From Tannerellaceae bacterium (GTDB lineage: Bacteria; Bacteroidota; Bacteroidia; Bacteroidales; Tannerellaceae): 32,988 nt of DNA. The stretch is from positions 1 to 32,988 of the forward strand of contig JAISMW010000031.1 in assembly GCA_031276545.1 (NCBI GenBank), read 5' to 3'. Shown piece by piece: positions 23,572-32,499 of this stretch. Numbering within the stretch: the first letter of the stretch is position 1; the number at the start of each line of letters is the position of its first letter. The notes beneath the pieces were generated by a model. The model was given only the letters and a program-made list of their open reading frames with translations, was not told the origin of the DNA and made no database searches. Both the position numbers and the translations under genes were made by a program.

Positions 23572-26500
23572 TTAAAAGGTGATACTAAGACCGCCCGTCA
23601 GGGTTCTGACGGAAGGGTATAAACTGGTTGATTCGGGGTCGATGCCGGAATATCCTGTGACGGTAAACAGGTTCTGCCCCTGTACGTACAGCCGCAGATT
23701 CTGTATTTTATCCTTGAAGAGCGCCGTGGGGACGATGTAGGATAACGTCAGGTTTCTCAGCCGTAGATAGGAGGCGTCTTCCACCCAGCGCGAATTGTTG
23801 GTATAGTTGCCTCCTACGGCCACGTTGTATATCGGGAGGTTGGCCTCGGTCAGTACGCTGCGGAAGAGGTTGCGCGGATGAGCCAGGTAGGCGGACGCAT
23901 GGTCGGCCTTGTGATAATTGTGCAGTTCCTGTCCTAAAGCGCTGCTGAAGAAGAAATCCAGTTCCACGTTCCGGTATCGCAGCGTATTGCTGAAGCCAAT
24001 GGTGACGTCGGGGTCGGGATTGCCCACCACCGTGCGGTCTTTTACGTCTACGCCTCCGTCGCCGTTCAAATCGTAGAAGGTGAGGGAGCCGTTTTCGTCT
24101 ACTTCCTTGAATTTGTACATGAAGTAGGATCTGGGCTTTTCGCCTTCGATGATACCGATGCTTTCCAGGCTGGATTTGGCGGCTTCGCCTCCGATGTTGA
24201 TTTTCGATACCTTATTGCTGTTCCATCCGAAGGTGAGGGCAGACGTCCATTGGAAGAGGTCTGTGTGGATCACCTTGGCGTCTGCGGAGAGTTCAACGCC
24301 CAGCACTTCAAAGTCTGCGGCATTTACCCATTGCTGGCTCAGTCCGCTTTCAATCGGCAGGGGCATCGGTATGATAAGATTGGATGTTTGTTTCCGATAC
24401 ACGTCCAGGGAAAGCCCGTAGCGCCGGAAAGCGGAGAAGTCGACTCCGAGGTTCAGTTGTCCGGTTGTTTCCCATTTCAGGTTCGGGTTGGCCAGTGTGG
24501 AACTGAGGCGGGTAGCGGCAAGAATGGTCTGACCGATGATGGCGCCGTTTTCTTTCACCACGCTGTATAAGGCCTGGCTCAGGTAGTTGTTGAATCCGGA
24601 GTTGCCGGTTACGCCCCATCCGGCGCGTATTTTCAGCAAGTCCACCGCTTCGAGGTCTGCGAGGAATCCTTCGCTGTTCAGCTTCCAGGCTGCCGACAGT
24701 CCGGGGAACCATCCCCATTTGTTGTTCTGCCCGAATTTGGATACGCCGTCTCTCCGGAGTGTACCGGTCAGGAAGTATTTGTCTTTCCAGGTCAGGTCTA
24801 CTCTGCCGAATCCGGAGATAATGATGTTCTCTCCCTTCCATGTTTCGGCAAACTGCGTTTGCGCCGCTCCCATATTGTTCGGGCCGAAGATGTCAATGGG
24901 CGAGAACTCTTGTCCTTTGGTTCGGTTTCCGTTCCATCCCTGGAACTGATAGGAGTAGCCTAACAGGGCAATCAGTTTCAAGTCTCCGGCAAAGGTACGG
25001 GTGTAGTTCAGCAGTCCTTCCAGCGTATAGTTGGTGTTCCTTACGCTGCTGGCCGAGGCTCTTCCGCCGTGGAAGCGTCCGTCGCTGTTGGGCAGGCCGC
25101 CGTTGTAGGGCGTCGTGGAGGGCATGAAATAGGTGCGGAAGGCGTCCTGGACGTCGTATCCGGCTTTTATCTGCGGCTTCAGTCCCGGCAGGATCTCATA
25201 TTCTGCGCTGATATTCAGATTGGTCTTATTGCTCTTTGTCTGGTCTTCAATGCCCAGCGCCGAAAGCGGGTATATATTGAAATTGGATCCTGCGTCGCCG
25301 ATATAGCTGCCGTCTGCCGGTTTCTGCAGATTGGGCGCGAAGCACAGAGCGCTCTCAATAATCGAGCTTCGGGTACTGCCTTCGTCCGACTGGTTCAGGT
25401 CGTTGATATTGGCGAAAGAAGCATTGGTGAAAATACTCAGCCTGTCCCGCTGATAGTCTACATTGGAGCGGGCGGAGAGCCGTTTTATCCCGGCATTCCG
25501 GATAATCCCCGTCTGGTCGTAGTAGGCAGCGGAAAAATAATAACGCAGGTACTTTTCGGCAGCCGACAAATTGATTTGATGGCTCTGCACATGCCCTTGC
25601 CGGGTAATCTCGTCCATCCAGTCTGTCGTGGCAGCTTGTGCAATTTCTTCGGCGGTATATGTAGGCCCCTGCTCGAATTGCGACCAGTAGGCCATATATT
25701 CGGGGCCGCTCAGGAGGTCGTACTTTTTGGCCTGTTCCTGTATGCCGGCATAACCGTCGTAGGTGACTTTCAGCTTGCCTGCTTTCCCTTTTTTCGTTGT
25801 GATAACCACCACGCCGTTGGCTCCTCTTGTTCCGTAAATAGCCGTAGCGGCTGCATCTTTCAGTACCGATACGGCTTCAATATCATTCGGGTTGATGAAG
25901 TTCAGGGGGTCTCTGCCGGCGTTCTTGAAGTTCTCTCCCGATTCGGGCGAGCTTACTTCATTGTACGGAAACCCGTCTACGATATACAGGGGTGAAACCG
26001 ATCCGTAGATGGAATTTCTACCCCGAATGATAATGGTGTTTCCTCCTCCCGGCTGCGCAGACCCCTGCTGCACGGTTAATCCGGCTACCCGGCCCTGAAT
26101 CATTTGTCCGACGGACGCGCTGGAGCCTCCCTTGTTGGAGTTGTCGGCCGAGACATTGGCCACCGATCCCGTCAGGTCGCTCTTCTTGACGGTTCCGTAG
26201 CCGATCACCACGACTTCATCCAGTCCGAGCGAACTTTCCGTAAGGACAACCTGCAAGGCTGTTTTATTGCCTACTTCAATTTCCTGCGTCGTATATCCGA
26301 TGTAGGAAACGACCAGGACGGCATTAGGCGGTACCTGCAAGGCAAATTTACCGTCTACATCGGAGACAATCCCGGTGTTTGTTCCCTTTACGGAGATATT
26401 GGCTCCGACGATGGATTCCCTATTCCGGTCTGTCACCGTTCCGCTGATGAGTTTCCCCTGTTGCTGTTGCCCCCGGGGGATTAGCAGGATTTGTTTGTCT

Positions 26501-26829
26501 TCAATCACATAGCTGTAGTCTTCCGAGATTTGACTGAGCATATCCGTAATTTTACCGTTTTCTATGTCGAAGCTTAGTTTTTTATTTAAGTCTACATAGT
26601 CGTTGTTATAGAAGAAAACAAATTCCGTTTGTTTTTCAATAGCCTGAATAGCTTCTCTCAGCGTGACATGGGTTGCTTTTAGATTGATCGTTGCTTTTTG
26701 GGCATAACTGTCGGCAGCGGAAAGGCTGCAGATGGCCATTGCAAGGGAAAAAGCCATTAATTTCATTTTTCTTGATAGCTTAGTATTAGAGAAAGGCTTC
26801 CGCCTTCCTTTCACAGATTTTTTTTTCAT
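23572..26829 (-). CDS. SusC/RagA TonB-dependent transporter with STN signalling domain
   Basis: The outer-membrane pore imports glycans with TonB energy. From the chosen start it has 1085 residues. A signal peptide ends SLSAADSYAQ. An STN secretin/TonB domain follows (INLKATHVTLREAIQAIEKQ to YVIEDKQILLI), then a carboxypeptidase-like domain (GTVTDRNRESIVGANISVKG), the SusC marker LDEVVVIGYGTVKKSDLTGSV, the plug, and a barrel ending GGLSITF. The STN domain contacts FecR, so the transporter also signals to the sigma factor. The frame extends to an ATG at 26889. I prefer Met21 (26829) because MKKKSV starts typical leaders and the upstream codons overlap two hairpins. It is followed by susD. Confidence 0.94.
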   Translation of the reverse strand: MKKKSVKGRRKPFSNTKLSRKMKLMAFSLAMAICSLSAADSYAQKATINLKATHVTLREAIQAIEKQTEFVFFYNNDYVDLNKKLSFDIENGKITDMLSQISEDYSYVIEDKQILLIPRGQQQQGKLISGTVTDRNRESIVGANISVKGTNTGIVSDVDGKFALQVPPNAVLVVSYIGYTTQEIEVGNKTALQVVLTESSLGLDEVVVIGYGTVKKSDLTGSVANVSADNSNKGGSSASVGQMIQGRVAGLTVQQGSAQPGGGNTIIIRGRNSIYGSVSPLYIVDGFPYNEVSSPESGENFKNAGRDPLNFINPNDIEAVSVLKDAAATAIYGTRGANGVVVITTKKGKAGKLKVTYDGYAGIQEQAKKYDLLSGPEYMAYWSQFEQGPTYTAEEIAQAATTDWMDEITRQGHVQSHQINLSAAEKYLRYYFSAAYYDQTGIIRNAGIKRLSARSNVDYQRDRLSIFTNASFANINDLNQSDEGSTRSSIIESALCFAPNLQKPADGSYIGDAGSNFNIYPLSALGIEDQTKSNKTNLNISAEYEILPGLKPQIKAGYDVQDAFRTYFMPSTTPYNGGLPNSDGRFHGGRASASSVRNTNYTLEGLLNYTRTFAGDLKLIALLGYSYQFQGWNGNRTKGQEFSPIDIFGPNNMGAAQTQFAETWKGENIIISGFGRVDLTWKDKYFLTGTLRRDGVSKFGQNNKWGWFPGLSAAWKLNSEGFLADLEAVDLLKIRAGWGVTGNSGFNNYLSQALYSVVKENGAIIGQTILAATRLSSTLANPNLKWETTGQLNLGVDFSAFRRYGLSLDVYRKQTSNLIIPMPLPIESGLSQQWVNAADFEVLGVELSADAKVIHTDLFQWTSALTFGWNSNKVSKINIGGEAAKSSLESIGIIEGEKPRSYFMYKFKEVDENGSLTFYDLNGDGGVDVKDRTVVGNPDPDVTIGFSNTLRYRNVELDFFFSSALGQELHNYHKADHASAYLAHPRNLFRSVLTEANLPIYNVAVGGNYTNNSRWVEDASYLRLRNLTLSYIVPTALFKDKIQNLRLYVQGQNLFTVTGYSGIDPESTSLYPSVRTLTGGLSITF

Positions 26830-26842
26830 ACTTTTGTGTTGT

Positions 26843-26926
26843 TTTAATTTTACCTGATGCTCTTGTTTACGGAGCATTTTTTTTTGCATTGATTAGGCAG
26901 GTGTTGCTTCACTTGCCTAATTTTTT
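26843..26926 (+). ncRNA. Candidate cis-antisense small RNA over the susC start
   Basis: On the plus strand, opposite susC, TACTTTTG (26829-26836) fits the -7 box TAnnTTTG. Downstream are two terminator-like hairpins: ATGCTC (26857-26862) with GAGCAT (26872-26877) followed by nine T, and TTAGGCAGGTG (26893-26903) with CACTTGCCTAA (26910-26920), one G-U pair, followed by six T. A transcript starting near 26843 would be about 40 or 80 bases long and complementary to the susC leader. Antisense RNAs in this position, between the anti-sigma gene and susC, are known to repress some Bacteroides loci (DonS type). No clear -33 box is seen. Confidence 0.45.
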
Positions 26927-26995
26927 AGTCATTTTCCGATTCATTCACCATAGGCTTCATTCTTTATTATTTGTTCGTACTGCATATTGCTCTCT

Positions 26996-27979
26996 CTATT
27001 TTGTGATAATTACTTTCTCGTTGTCTATCCTGTATTTGATAGGGGTGATCATAGACAAAAGCCTGAATATTTCTTCCTTGGGTTCGTCGGTAATCGTTAT
27101 GGAATACCTGGACCGGAGAGGTATGTCGCCCCGGCAAAGGATGTCGACGTCATACCAGCGTTCCATTTTGCTGAAAATAGAGGCAAGTTCTTCGTTATTC
27201 ATCACCAGTTTTTCGTTTTTCCACAACGTATAGAATGAAGCATCTACCGTTTCCAGACTGACGGATGCGCTTTTTTTATCAAACGACAGTTTCTGGTTTG
27301 GAGAGAGCGTGATGGGTTCGTGGCTGCCTTCCATCATCACCTCTACCTTTCCCGAAAGGAGTACCACTTCCGACACCTCTTTGTCCGAATAACTCCTCAC
27401 ATTAAATTCGGTGCCCAACACCTGCACGCTGAAATGTTCGGTTTTCACGTAAAAGGGCGAATCATCCTTGTGTACTACCTCCAGAAAAGCTTCACCTTCC
27501 AGCCATACAACGCGCTCTTTCTCGTCAAAGGGTTCCGGATAGGTGATTTGCGTATGGTTGTTTAGCCAGGCCAAACTGCCGTCGGGGAGGCGTAGCGAAT
27601 GTTTGTTTTCCCGCAGGATGGTTTGATTTAATACAAGCGGAGGGAGGCTTTCCGCACGGTTTACTGTTCCCAGCAGGTATGCACCGAGCGAACAAATGAT
27701 TAATACGGCAATCGAGGCGGCTGTTTTCAGGTATCCGAAAGGAATGCTTTTCTTCCCCCGTTTCGATTTTTCATATCTTGCAACCCGTTCTTTGAACCGC
27801 TGAAAAGCCATATGGCTCTCCGGCGCAGACGTCCGGAGATGCCCGGATGTAATCCAAATATCCCTGCACTGATGGAAATAGACCCGGTTTTCTTCCTTTT
27901 CATGTATCCAGTCCAACAGCGCCTGCGTATCCTCTTCCGAGGCCGTACCTTCCAAGTAGCTGACAATAATGCGTTCCAT
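26996..27979 (-). CDS. FecR-type anti-sigma factor
   Basis: The product has 327 residues. The cytoplasmic N-terminus (YLEGTASEEDTQALLDWIHE to about residue 80) binds the sigma factor. A single membrane helix is at about 85-105 (KTAASIAVLIICSLGAYLLG). The periplasmic FecR domain follows (HSLRLPDGSLAWLNNHTQITYP, VWLEGEAFLEV, FSVQVLGTEFNVRSY, LLSGKVEV), and the end (ASIFSKMERWYDVDI to YRIDNEKVIITK) is the DUF4974 domain that meets the STN domain of SusC. It lies upstream of susC on the same strand, with 166 bases between. The sigma factor gene is divergent rather than upstream in line, which is less usual. Confidence 0.95.
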   Translation of the reverse strand: MERIIVSYLEGTASEEDTQALLDWIHEKEENRVYFHQCRDIWITSGHLRTSAPESHMAFQRFKERVARYEKSKRGKKSIPFGYLKTAASIAVLIICSLGAYLLGTVNRAESLPPLVLNQTILRENKHSLRLPDGSLAWLNNHTQITYPEPFDEKERVVWLEGEAFLEVVHKDDSPFYVKTEHFSVQVLGTEFNVRSYSDKEVSEVVLLSGKVEVMMEGSHEPITLSPNQKLSFDKKSASVSLETVDASFYTLWKNEKLVMNNEELASIFSKMERWYDVDILCRGDIPLRSRYSITITDEPKEEIFRLLSMITPIKYRIDNEKVIITK

Positions 27980-28079
27980 AATTTACACTTTCTCTTATAA
28001 ACACAAAGAAGAGGGCTTGTACCCTATGTCGTTTCCCGATAATTTTCGTTTATTAACGTATCCGGAATAAATTTATGAA

Positions 28080-28087
28080 TACATTTG
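28080..28087 (+). promoter_or_regulatory. -7 box of the sigma factor gene
   Basis: TACATTTG matches TAnnTTTG and lies 20 bases before the start codon at 28108. No good TTTG is seen at the -33 distance. The 128-base divergent region must also hold the FecR promoter, which I could not identify. Confidence 0.45.
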
Positions 28088-28107
28088 CATCACAACCTCA
28101 TAGTTAG

Positions 28108-28662
28108 ATGCAATTTACGGAACTCGCAAGCCATGGTCGCAGGAAACAGGAATTAGCTCTTTTTCAAAGTTTATTTGCGACATATTACCAGCCTCTGTTA
28201 GCATATACCTGCAAAGTAGTAAACGATATACAGTCGGCTGAGGATATTGTGCAGGACGTTTTCATGTCCCTCTGGATAAACCGGGATACCCTTGATTTTA
28301 CCGAACCGCTTGGGAGCTATCTCTATAAAGCCGTATACAAGCGTTCGCTGACTTACCTTAACTCCCGCCGGGCTATCCACGAAAAAGATGCAACAGCCCG
28401 GATGCACGAAGAAATTGTTCAATACGACCAGCAGGATTCCCTCCTGCTGAAAGAAACATTCGAGGAAATCCGCCATTTCGTGGAAACGCTGCCGCCCCAG
28501 TGCAAAAAGGCTTTCAAGTTAAGCCGGTTTTCCCATCTGAAGAACAGAGAAATTGCAGAAGTAATGCAAATCAGCGAAAAAACAGTCGAAGCCCATATCG
28601 GCAAAGCGCTAAAGGAGCTGCGCGCCTATCTCGTTAGAATCGGATTGCTTGCCGGAAAATAG
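28108..28662 (+). CDS. ECF sigma factor, FecI type
   Basis: The product has 184 residues. Region 2 is LFATYYQPLLAYTCKVVND, then SAEDIVQDVFMSLW (about 27-65). Region 4 is ETLPPQCKKAFKLSRFSHLKN, then REIAEVMQISEKTVEAHIGKAL (about 128-170). This is the Bacteroidetes FecI-like class that works with FecR and an STN-bearing SusC to switch on a glycan locus when the sugar is bound. It is divergent from fecR, so the pair shares an upstream region of 128 bases. It is followed after 86 bases by a regulator-like gene on the same strand. Confidence 0.94.
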   Translation: MQFTELASHGRRKQELALFQSLFATYYQPLLAYTCKVVNDIQSAEDIVQDVFMSLWINRDTLDFTEPLGSYLYKAVYKRSLTYLNSRRAIHEKDATARMHEEIVQYDQQDSLLLKETFEEIRHFVETLPPQCKKAFKLSRFSHLKNREIAEVMQISEKTVEAHIGKALKELRAYLVRIGLLAGK

Positions 28663-28748
28663 CGATTTAAGTTTTTTTATTGTTGTATCCGGAACAATGC
28701 GCCCCCGTTTTCCGTTTTACATATAAGAGAATCACAATTTCATTGTCT

Positions 28749-29711
28749 ATGCAAAGCAAATTATTGAACAGCGACCTGATTGAGGCTATCAGAAGAAGCC
28801 TGCCTCCCAAAACAAATGTAACGAATGTACTGATGGACGTGCTCGACATCGGAAAGGAAGCCGTCTACCGGCGTCTGCGCAGCGAAGTGCCGTTTACGTT
28901 TGCCGAAGCATCCCGGATAGCCCGGTCGCTGGGTATTTCCTTAGATCGCATCACCTCCGTACATACGGAGGATATCGCCGTGTTCAATCTGTACATGATG
29001 CACAGCGAAGACCCGTTTGAGACCTATTACCGTTCGGCGGAAGATTTCCTGCACAATTGCGCAGCCGTACAGGGAGACCCTTCGGCCGAATGGTATACGG
29101 CCTCCTGCAGCATTCCCCATGCCTTCTGCATGGAATACGAATACCTGGCCAAATTCCTGCTGTATAAATGGCTGTACCAGCAGGACCGCATCGAAAACGG
29201 CAGGTACTATGCCGATCTGGAAATTCCGGAGAAGATCCGGAAGGTACAGTTGGACTGCGCGGAAGAAACCCGCTCGGTGGCATCGTCCGGGTTTATATGG
29301 GACGAAATCGTGTTCCTCTCGCTGGTGAACGACATACTGTATTTCCACGAAATTAACCTGATTACGGACGCCGAGAAAGGTCGGCTGAAGGAAGAGCTTC
29401 TCTCCATGATGGACATGCTGGAGAATCTGGCGGCGAAGGGAGAGTACGAAAACGGGAACCGGATTTATTTCTATATCTCCCATATCAATTTTGAAGCTAC
29501 ATACGGCTATCTGAGTACGGAGGCCGTAAAGCTCAGCCTGATTCGCCTGTATGCCATCAATATGATTTACTCTGCAGACCCGAATGTGTTTGAATACCAG
29601 AAGAACTGGATCCTGTCGCTCAAGAAATATTCTACGCTCATCTCCGTAAGCGGAGAGCGGCAACGGATCCGGTTCTTCGAGAAGCAGCGCCTGCTTATCG
29701 ACAAACTGTAA
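28749..29711 (+). CDS. Helix-turn-helix-type regulator of Bacteroidetes
   Basis: The product has 320 residues, no signal peptide. Residues 1-70 resemble an XRE-like DNA-binding part (VLMDVLDIGKEAVYRRLRSE, then FTFAEASRIARSLGISLDRI). The remainder is helical and reminiscent of the large helical C-terminal domains of Bacteroidetes HTH proteins (PFETYYRSAEDFLHNC, YEYLAKFLLYKWLYQQDRI, NGNRIYFYISHINFEATYGYL). Effector and targets are unknown. The frame extends to 28680, but the ATG at 28749 begins the recognisable DNA-binding part. The stop is 9 bases from the convergent GH2 stop. It may regulate the neighbouring glycan locus; this is inference from position. Confidence 0.65.
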   Translation: MQSKLLNSDLIEAIRRSLPPKTNVTNVLMDVLDIGKEAVYRRLRSEVPFTFAEASRIARSLGISLDRITSVHTEDIAVFNLYMMHSEDPFETYYRSAEDFLHNCAAVQGDPSAEWYTASCSIPHAFCMEYEYLAKFLLYKWLYQQDRIENGRYYADLEIPEKIRKVQLDCAEETRSVASSGFIWDEIVFLSLVNDILYFHEINLITDAEKGRLKEELLSMMDMLENLAAKGEYENGNRIYFYISHINFEATYGYLSTEAVKLSLIRLYAINMIYSADPNVFEYQKNWILSLKKYSTLISVSGERQRIRFFEKQRLLIDKL

Positions 29712-29720
29712 ACTGCGGCC

Positions 29721-32387
29721 TCACCGGGTGATTCGATCGGCCGTCCAGCTATCTATCACGACGGCTATCTGTTCGCGGGGCAGGGCGGAACGGAATTGCA
29801 GCCCGACGGTCTGACTGTCGCCGGGCATCAGCGTGATATAGTTGTCGGAATAATGCACCGGAAGGATCCGCTTGCCGGTGAGGCGGTCGAACACCTTCAC
29901 GCGGTTGAAGAACGAAATACGGTCTGAGGCCTGCAGACGGACGGAGCCGGTATAGCTTTCTCCCTGCTGCGAGAGCGTGCACTGCACGTCGGGAACCGTG
30001 CGGGGCAGGCGTGCCAGCGAGGTATAGTCTTTGGGACGCGCGGTCAGCCAGTAAATATTCGAGGTGAGGCATTCGTCCTTTTCCCACAGACTCAGTTTCA
30101 GAAAATAAACACCATCTATACGATACGCTTCCGCGCCGGGGACGGGGAAGAGGCGTATGACGCTGTTGGGCTGTACCGCGACGGCTTCTTCCTTCTCCCA
30201 TACCGCTTTTCCGTCGGCTGTCCAAAGCTGGGCTTTCAGCCGGACGGAACGCGTCCCCGGGGCGGAATGTACGATTTCCACCCGTTTGTCTACCGGGTTG
30301 TACTGCGGATGCAGGGGTTCGCATCCTTTCTGCGTACCGTACAGCGAGGCGTTCACGTCGAGAAACCAGTCGTACATCTGTCCCCGAAGAGACGTCCAGG
30401 GGTTTTGAGTTTTCCAGATCAGTATTCCCGTATACCATTCCCACATGCGCGAGGCTCGTCCTTCCATAAAGCTGCGGTACTGGTCGTAGTTCACGGCCTG
30501 GGCGTATTTGCAGTAGGTTTCGATGTCGTTCACTTCGCCGTAGCGCTCCAGGTGGTCTCCGTATCCGAGGTCTTTGTGGTATCTCCAGGCGGGATGCGTG
30601 CGCGTTCCCTTGGGTACGGCGCGCAGTTCGTCTTCCGTCATCATCTCCCTCATGCTTTCCACTTCGGGCGATCCGACGGAACCGGCCTCCGGATTGAACG
30701 GAGTGGAGCGGAAAGAAAAGAACCATTCCGGCTCCCGGATGCCGTAGGGTCCGTCTCCCACGCCCCCGATGGTATTCCGCGTAAACAGGGTGTCGGTAGA
30801 ATAGCTGATGAACAGGCGGCCGGGATCCAGCCGGGGGAAGAGGTCTTCCTTCAGCGCTTCGTCGACGTCTTTGGCCGTCGGCCATTCGTTGCCGCCGCAC
30901 CAGAGGCAGAGGCTGGGGTGGTTGCGTATCATTTTCACCTGGTCTTCCACGGAAGCGAGGAAGAGGCGATGGTTGTCGGGATATTCCCAGCGCCGTTCGC
31001 GCGAGTCGGCTTTGGCGGCGTCCTCCCAGGCTCCGTTGCAGTCGCCGCTGTTCCAGAGATCCTGAAAGACCAGCAGGCCGTACTCGTCGCAGGCGTCATA
31101 AAATTCGGGACGTTCCAGCAGGGCGCCTCCCCATACGCGAATCATGCGCAGGTTCATTTCGGCATGGTAGCGTATTTCGGTGCGGTAGCGTTCGGGCGAG
31201 AGCCGGAGCAGCCAGTCCGAAGCGATATAGTTGCCGCCGGCGATATAGACCGGCTGTCCGTTGACGTAGAATTTGCGTCCTCCCGTATCCGGACATTTTT
31301 CGGAAGCAATCTCGCGTATCCCGTAGCGAAGGCGGTGGCTGTCGCTTTCCTTTCCGCCGGTTTCAAAGGCGATGCGCAGGTCGTGGAGCGCCTGTTCTCC
31401 TACCCCGTTGGGCCACCAGAGGCGGGGTTGCCTGAGCGTCTGTTCCTTCAGCTTCACTTCCCTCTTTTCCTTCGGCGCCAGGGAGAGGGGCTGCGTCAGG
31501 CGGAGACCGCCGGTTTCGCATACCAGCGTACCGGTCTGCGGTTCGGCCGAGGTGTTCTCCACTTCTACCGAGACGGACAGGAAGGCGTCCTTCTGACGTC
31601 CTTCCGGCTCGCGTACGCCGGGCACGCGGGTGGTCACGTAGGGATGCAGCACCCTCACGGCGCCGGTGACGGTAAGCGACACTTCGTCCCAGATGCCTGT
31701 ATTCCGGTCGCGCACCGGCTGAATCCAGTCCCATCCCGGCGTGAACTGCATGGTGACGTTCCGGGCGATCCGGCCGTCGCCTCCCTGCCCGCCGTTGGGA
31801 TTCCCCGGATCGTCGGGAGGATAAACGATAACGGCCAGGAGGTTGGTTTCCCCTTCATTCGTTTTCAGATAGGGCGTGATGAGGTAGCTTTCGCGCAGGA
31901 ACATCCCCTCGTGCGTATGGGTATTCAGGCGCTTGCCGTTCAGGAAGATGTCGGCGCGGTAATTGATTCCGCGGAAATTCAGCCATACCTGCTTTCCGTC
32001 TTCCGGAGGCCGGCTGAGGCGGAAGGGTCGCACGAACCAGAAGGTATAGAACCCGTTCCCCACGTCGTAGATGTCGGGGATAAGATTGTTGTTCATACTG
32101 AATTCCGGAGCGGGAAACAGTCCGTTGTCCAGCAGCGTGGTCAGTACCGTTCCCGGCACCCTTGCATTCATCCATCCGGACGAATCAAAAGGCGTGGCCG
32201 TCAGTCTGTTTCCATCTGCCAACACCTCGTTTGCTCTTCGCGCACGCCATCCGGAGTGCAGCACACTTTTCTCTCCTGCCTTCGGCAGCAGCACCCATTC
32301 GCCTGTCTGCGAATGTCCCGGCACACTATACCCTGCTTCCAGCAGGCATAAGGCCCCTACGATAGGTATAAAACTCTTTTTCATCAT
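29721..32387 (-). CDS. GH2 beta-mannosidase-like glycoside hydrolase, exported
   Basis: The product has 888 residues with a signal peptide (SFIPIVGALCLLEAGYSVPG). The order is a jelly-roll domain (WMNARVPGTVLTTLLDNGLF, VWLNFRGINYRADIFLNG), an Ig-like domain, a TIM barrel and C-terminal Ig-like domains. The acid/base is E501 in CLWCGGNEWP; a likely nucleophile is E567 in STPFNPEAG. Overall layout resembles exo-beta-glucosaminidases and plant-type endo-beta-mannosidases of GH2. The actinobacterial glucosaminidase subgroup has Ser-Asp in place of the Asn-Glu pair; here Asn500-Glu501 are kept, which favours a mannosidase-type enzyme. It acts in the periplasm and may trim products of the adjacent locus. 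The first two codons are both ATG. Confidence 0.85.
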   Translation of the reverse strand: MMKKSFIPIVGALCLLEAGYSVPGHSQTGEWVLLPKAGEKSVLHSGWRARRANEVLADGNRLTATPFDSSGWMNARVPGTVLTTLLDNGLFPAPEFSMNNNLIPDIYDVGNGFYTFWFVRPFRLSRPPEDGKQVWLNFRGINYRADIFLNGKRLNTHTHEGMFLRESYLITPYLKTNEGETNLLAVIVYPPDDPGNPNGGQGGDGRIARNVTMQFTPGWDWIQPVRDRNTGIWDEVSLTVTGAVRVLHPYVTTRVPGVREPEGRQKDAFLSVSVEVENTSAEPQTGTLVCETGGLRLTQPLSLAPKEKREVKLKEQTLRQPRLWWPNGVGEQALHDLRIAFETGGKESDSHRLRYGIREIASEKCPDTGGRKFYVNGQPVYIAGGNYIASDWLLRLSPERYRTEIRYHAEMNLRMIRVWGGALLERPEFYDACDEYGLLVFQDLWNSGDCNGAWEDAAKADSRERRWEYPDNHRLFLASVEDQVKMIRNHPSLCLWCGGNEWPTAKDVDEALKEDLFPRLDPGRLFISYSTDTLFTRNTIGGVGDGPYGIREPEWFFSFRSTPFNPEAGSVGSPEVESMREMMTEDELRAVPKGTRTHPAWRYHKDLGYGDHLERYGEVNDIETYCKYAQAVNYDQYRSFMEGRASRMWEWYTGILIWKTQNPWTSLRGQMYDWFLDVNASLYGTQKGCEPLHPQYNPVDKRVEIVHSAPGTRSVRLKAQLWTADGKAVWEKEEAVAVQPNSVIRLFPVPGAEAYRIDGVYFLKLSLWEKDECLTSNIYWLTARPKDYTSLARLPRTVPDVQCTLSQQGESYTGSVRLQASDRISFFNRVKVFDRLTGKRILPVHYSDNYITLMPGDSQTVGLQFRSALPREQIAVVIDSWTADRITR

Positions 32388-32392
32388 GGCAA

Positions 32393-32400
32393 CAAATATA
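32393..32400 (-). promoter_or_regulatory. -7 box of the GH2 gene, very close to the start codon
   Basis: Read on the minus strand, TATATTTG matches TAnnTTTG. It ends only five bases before the ATG at 32387, so transcription would begin about at the start codon and the mRNA would have little or no leader. No -33 TTTG is visible. Either the message is nearly leaderless or this match is by chance. Confidence 0.35.
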
Positions 32401-32499
32401 CAATTGTTTTAGCCGTCCTGCCGTATGTTCGGCTCTTTGTTGTGCCACACGCGAAGCGGGGTGGAATCAATGAAGGAAAAAGGAAGGCCGGCGAACGAT

